Part shown: in pieces, positions 62,411-64,000 of the stretch
Layout of the letters: the number at the start of each line of letters is the position of its first letter
Position numbering within the stretch: position 1 is the stretch's first letter
Source of the DNA: Rhodovibrionaceae bacterium
GTDB taxonomy: Bacteria > Pseudomonadota > Alphaproteobacteria > Kiloniellales > DSM-21159
DNA length: 64,000 nucleotides
Direction: 5' to 3'
Assembly: GCA_028279885.1 (NCBI GenBank)
Contig: JANQMX010000080.1
Coordinates: 48,011 to 112,010, forward strand
The notes under the pieces: generated by a model
Seen by the model: only the letters and a program-made list of their open reading frames with translations
The model's database searches: none
Told to the model about the DNA's origin: nothing
Translations under genes and position numbers: made by a program

Positions 62411-63862
62411 ATGAGATATCCGATCCCGCTTTATGCCTCGGTCTATGCCACGGCCATGGCATTGTTGTTGGCGCTGGCCGTGAACCCTCTACCGGCCGCG
62501 GCGCGCTCGGCGCCCGACAGCTTTGCGGACCTGGTCGAAAAGCTGCAGCCGGCCGTCGTCAACATTTCCAGCACGCAGGTGATCGAAGACGGCGGTGTCG
62601 AGGAATTCCAGGACCTCTTCCGCGAGTTTCTCGAGCGCCGGCGTGGCGGTGAAGGCGAGGAGGAAGGCCCCCGGCGCCAGCGCCGCGCCAACTCGCTCGG
62701 CTCCGGCTTTATCATCGATCCCGAGGGCTACATCGTTACCAACAACCACGTCATCGAAGGCGCGGATGAGATCAACGTCCGTCTGGCCGATAACTCGCTC
62801 TACAAGGCGACGGTGATCGGCACCGATGACAAGACGGATCTCGCCCTGCTCAAGGTCGAGCCCGAGCGTCCCTTGCCGTCGCTCGACTGGGGCAGCTCCG
62901 ACAGGCTGCGTGTCGGTGATTGGGTGGTTGCGATCGGCAACCCCTTCGGCCTTGGCGGTACGGTGACGGCCGGCATCGTCTCGGCGCGTCAACGTGACAT
63001 CAATTCAGGCCCCTACGACGATTTCATCCAGACCGACGCATCGATCAACCGCGGTAACTCCGGCGGTCCGCTGTTCAACCTCGATGGCGAAGTGATCGGC
63101 GTAAACACGGCGATCTTCTCCCAGACCGGCGGATCGGTCGGCATCGGCTTTGCCATTCCGGCCTCGCTGGCGCGCAACGTGACCGAGTCCCTGCGACAGT
63201 TCGGTGAAGTTCGTCGCGGTTGGCTGGGCGTGCGTATCCAGACGGTGACGGAAGAGCTGGCCGAAAGCCGCCTTCAGCTTCCGGAAGCCACTGGCGCCTT
63301 GGTCGCTTCGGTGACACCGGGCGGCCCGGCGGAAGCGGCCGGCATTAAGCCTGGCGACGTCGTGCTGACATTCGACGGCCGCGAAGTCGAGAACATGCGT
63401 CGCCTGCCACGCATGGTCGCGGAAACCGCGATCGGCAAGGATGTCGAAGTGGTCGTCTGGCGCAACGGCGAGCGCAGGACGCTCAAAGTGGAGTTGGGCC
63501 AGCTCGATGATACCGTCCTGGCTCGGGCTTCGGCGGTCGAAGAGCCGGAAGAGCTCGATCAGATCGGCGACCTGGGTCTCTCCGTCGCGCGCCTGAGTCC
63601 TGAGTTGCGTCAGCGCTATGAGCTGCCCCAGGAATCCGGTGGCGTCGTCATTACCGAGGTCGATCAGAGCGGAAGCGCGGCTGAGAAGGGTCTCCAGCCG
63701 GGGGATGTGATCTTGGAAGTCGACCAGGAGAGTGTCTCGACGCCGGCCGACGTGGCCGAGCGCATCCGCAAGGCCCGCGATGACGGCTACAACGTGGTCA
63801 CGCTCCTTATCCAGCGCGAGGGTGGACAGCAGTGGTTTGCGCTGCGGCTGGGCCAGAGCTGA
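62411..63862 (+). CDS. Periplasmic Do-type serine protease (DegP/DegQ/MucD)
   Basis: This 483-residue protease has a signal peptide (ATAMALLLALAVNPLPAAARS), a trypsin-like domain with triad H113, D143 and S217 (NNHVIEG, DDKTDLALLK, RGNSGGPL), a Q/G/E-rich LA-like loop (RRRGGEGEEEGPRRQRRA), and two PDZ domains (about 255-345 and 370-470). It degrades misfolded periplasmic proteins. The ATG at 62411 is chosen for the signal. It is 168 bp after the DUF2065 gene. Confidence 0.94.
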   Translation: MRYPIPLYASVYATAMALLLALAVNPLPAAARSAPDSFADLVEKLQPAVVNISSTQVIEDGGVEEFQDLFREFLERRRGGEGEEEGPRRQRRANSLGSGFIIDPEGYIVTNNHVIEGADEINVRLADNSLYKATVIGTDDKTDLALLKVEPERPLPSLDWGSSDRLRVGDWVVAIGNPFGLGGTVTAGIVSARQRDINSGPYDDFIQTDASINRGNSGGPLFNLDGEVIGVNTAIFSQTGGSVGIGFAIPASLARNVTESLRQFGEVRRGWLGVRIQTVTEELAESRLQLPEATGALVASVTPGGPAEAAGIKPGDVVLTFDGREVENMRRLPRMVAETAIGKDVEVVVWRNGERRTLKVELGQLDDTVLARASAVEEPEELDQIGDLGLSVARLSPELRQRYELPQESGGVVITEVDQSGSAAEKGLQPGDVILEVDQESVSTPADVAERIRKARDDGYNVVTLLIQREGGQQWFALRLGQS

Positions 63863-63887
63863 ACCGCAAAGTCTCGGCATAAGCAGG

Positions 63888-63955
63888 GGGGCGGAGATTT
63901 CCGCCCCTCAGATTGCTGACGAACCCCGTCGATTTTCGGCGGGGTTTGTTTTTTT
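63888..63955 (+). terminator. Two hairpins with a T tract after the Do protease
   Basis: A first stem GGGGCGGA / TCCGCCCC (63888-63907) is followed by AACCCCG / CGGGGTT (63922-63947, extended by C-G, G-C and one G-T) and a TGTTTTTTT run. The second is a classical strong intrinsic terminator. Confidence 0.9.
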
Positions 63956-64000
63956 GATGGTTGCAATTGCTGGCGTGAGTTTTGGGTGATGTCGCCGGTC

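Overview
The window reads as GC-rich chromosome of an alphaproteobacterium, probably in or near the Rhodospirillales/Kiloniellales; that placement is inference. The best marker is a circularly permuted two-piece tmRNA gene (minus strand, about 56432-56811) whose tag reads ANDNYAPVKAAA. It sits next to sspB and near thyX, mrp, hflK-hflC-DUF2065 and a Do-type protease, a typical alphaproteobacterial housekeeping set. I found no tRNA, rRNA, CRISPR array, insertion sequence or prophage.

1-16.4 kb: a catabolic or transport island. A GntR/FCD regulator and a degenerate TIM-barrel protein point left. To the right runs one long transcription unit: a complete branched-chain-amino-acid-type (Liv) ABC transporter whose LivF ATPase is fused to a UPF0261 domain, a PEP-hydrolase-like TIM barrel, a flotillin, an SRPBCC protein, an SRPBCC-quinone oxidoreductase fusion, an FAH-family hydrolase, an alpha/beta hydrolase and an amidohydrolase. 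UPF0261 plus this TIM barrel are the two halves of the tomato Tm-1 protein. The substrate is unknown.

16.4-25.9 kb: LysE and EamA exporters, a NUDIX protein, an AsnC regulator, a copper-type trio (DUF2946-like, PCuAC, DsrE), a molbindin, and a LacI-controlled pair (HisD paralogue plus DegT/StrS aminotransferase) behind a perfect 14-bp operator. An orphan ZnuB-like permease follows.

25.9-34.4 kb: opgH-opgC for periplasmic glucans, then a cluster of a zinc-free dehydrogenase, a PTPS-fold protein, a GT4 glycosyltransferase, a methyltransferase, a RibD-type reductase and a GTP cyclohydrolase II with a dead RibB half. Together these look like a route from GTP to a modified pteridine or pyrimidine glycoside. 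With the Tm-1-like island, this is the best candidate for an undescribed system.

34.4-46 kb: a MipA/OmpV protein, a histidine kinase behind Pho-box-like repeats, a GNAT enzyme, a small K+ channel with a zinc ribbon, an RhlE helicase, a small lipoprotein, a crotonase, and a polysaccharide trio (WecA-like transferase, Wza-like exporter, outer-membrane barrel).

46-64 kb: an M24-fold protein with altered metal ligands, nrdA-nrdB with paired NrdR-like boxes, gabD, an AAA ATPase, a CurA-type reductase, sspB, ssrA, thyX, a PrcB-like lipoprotein with a probable CTG start, mrp, hflK, hflC, a DUF2065 protein and a Do protease ending in a strong terminator.
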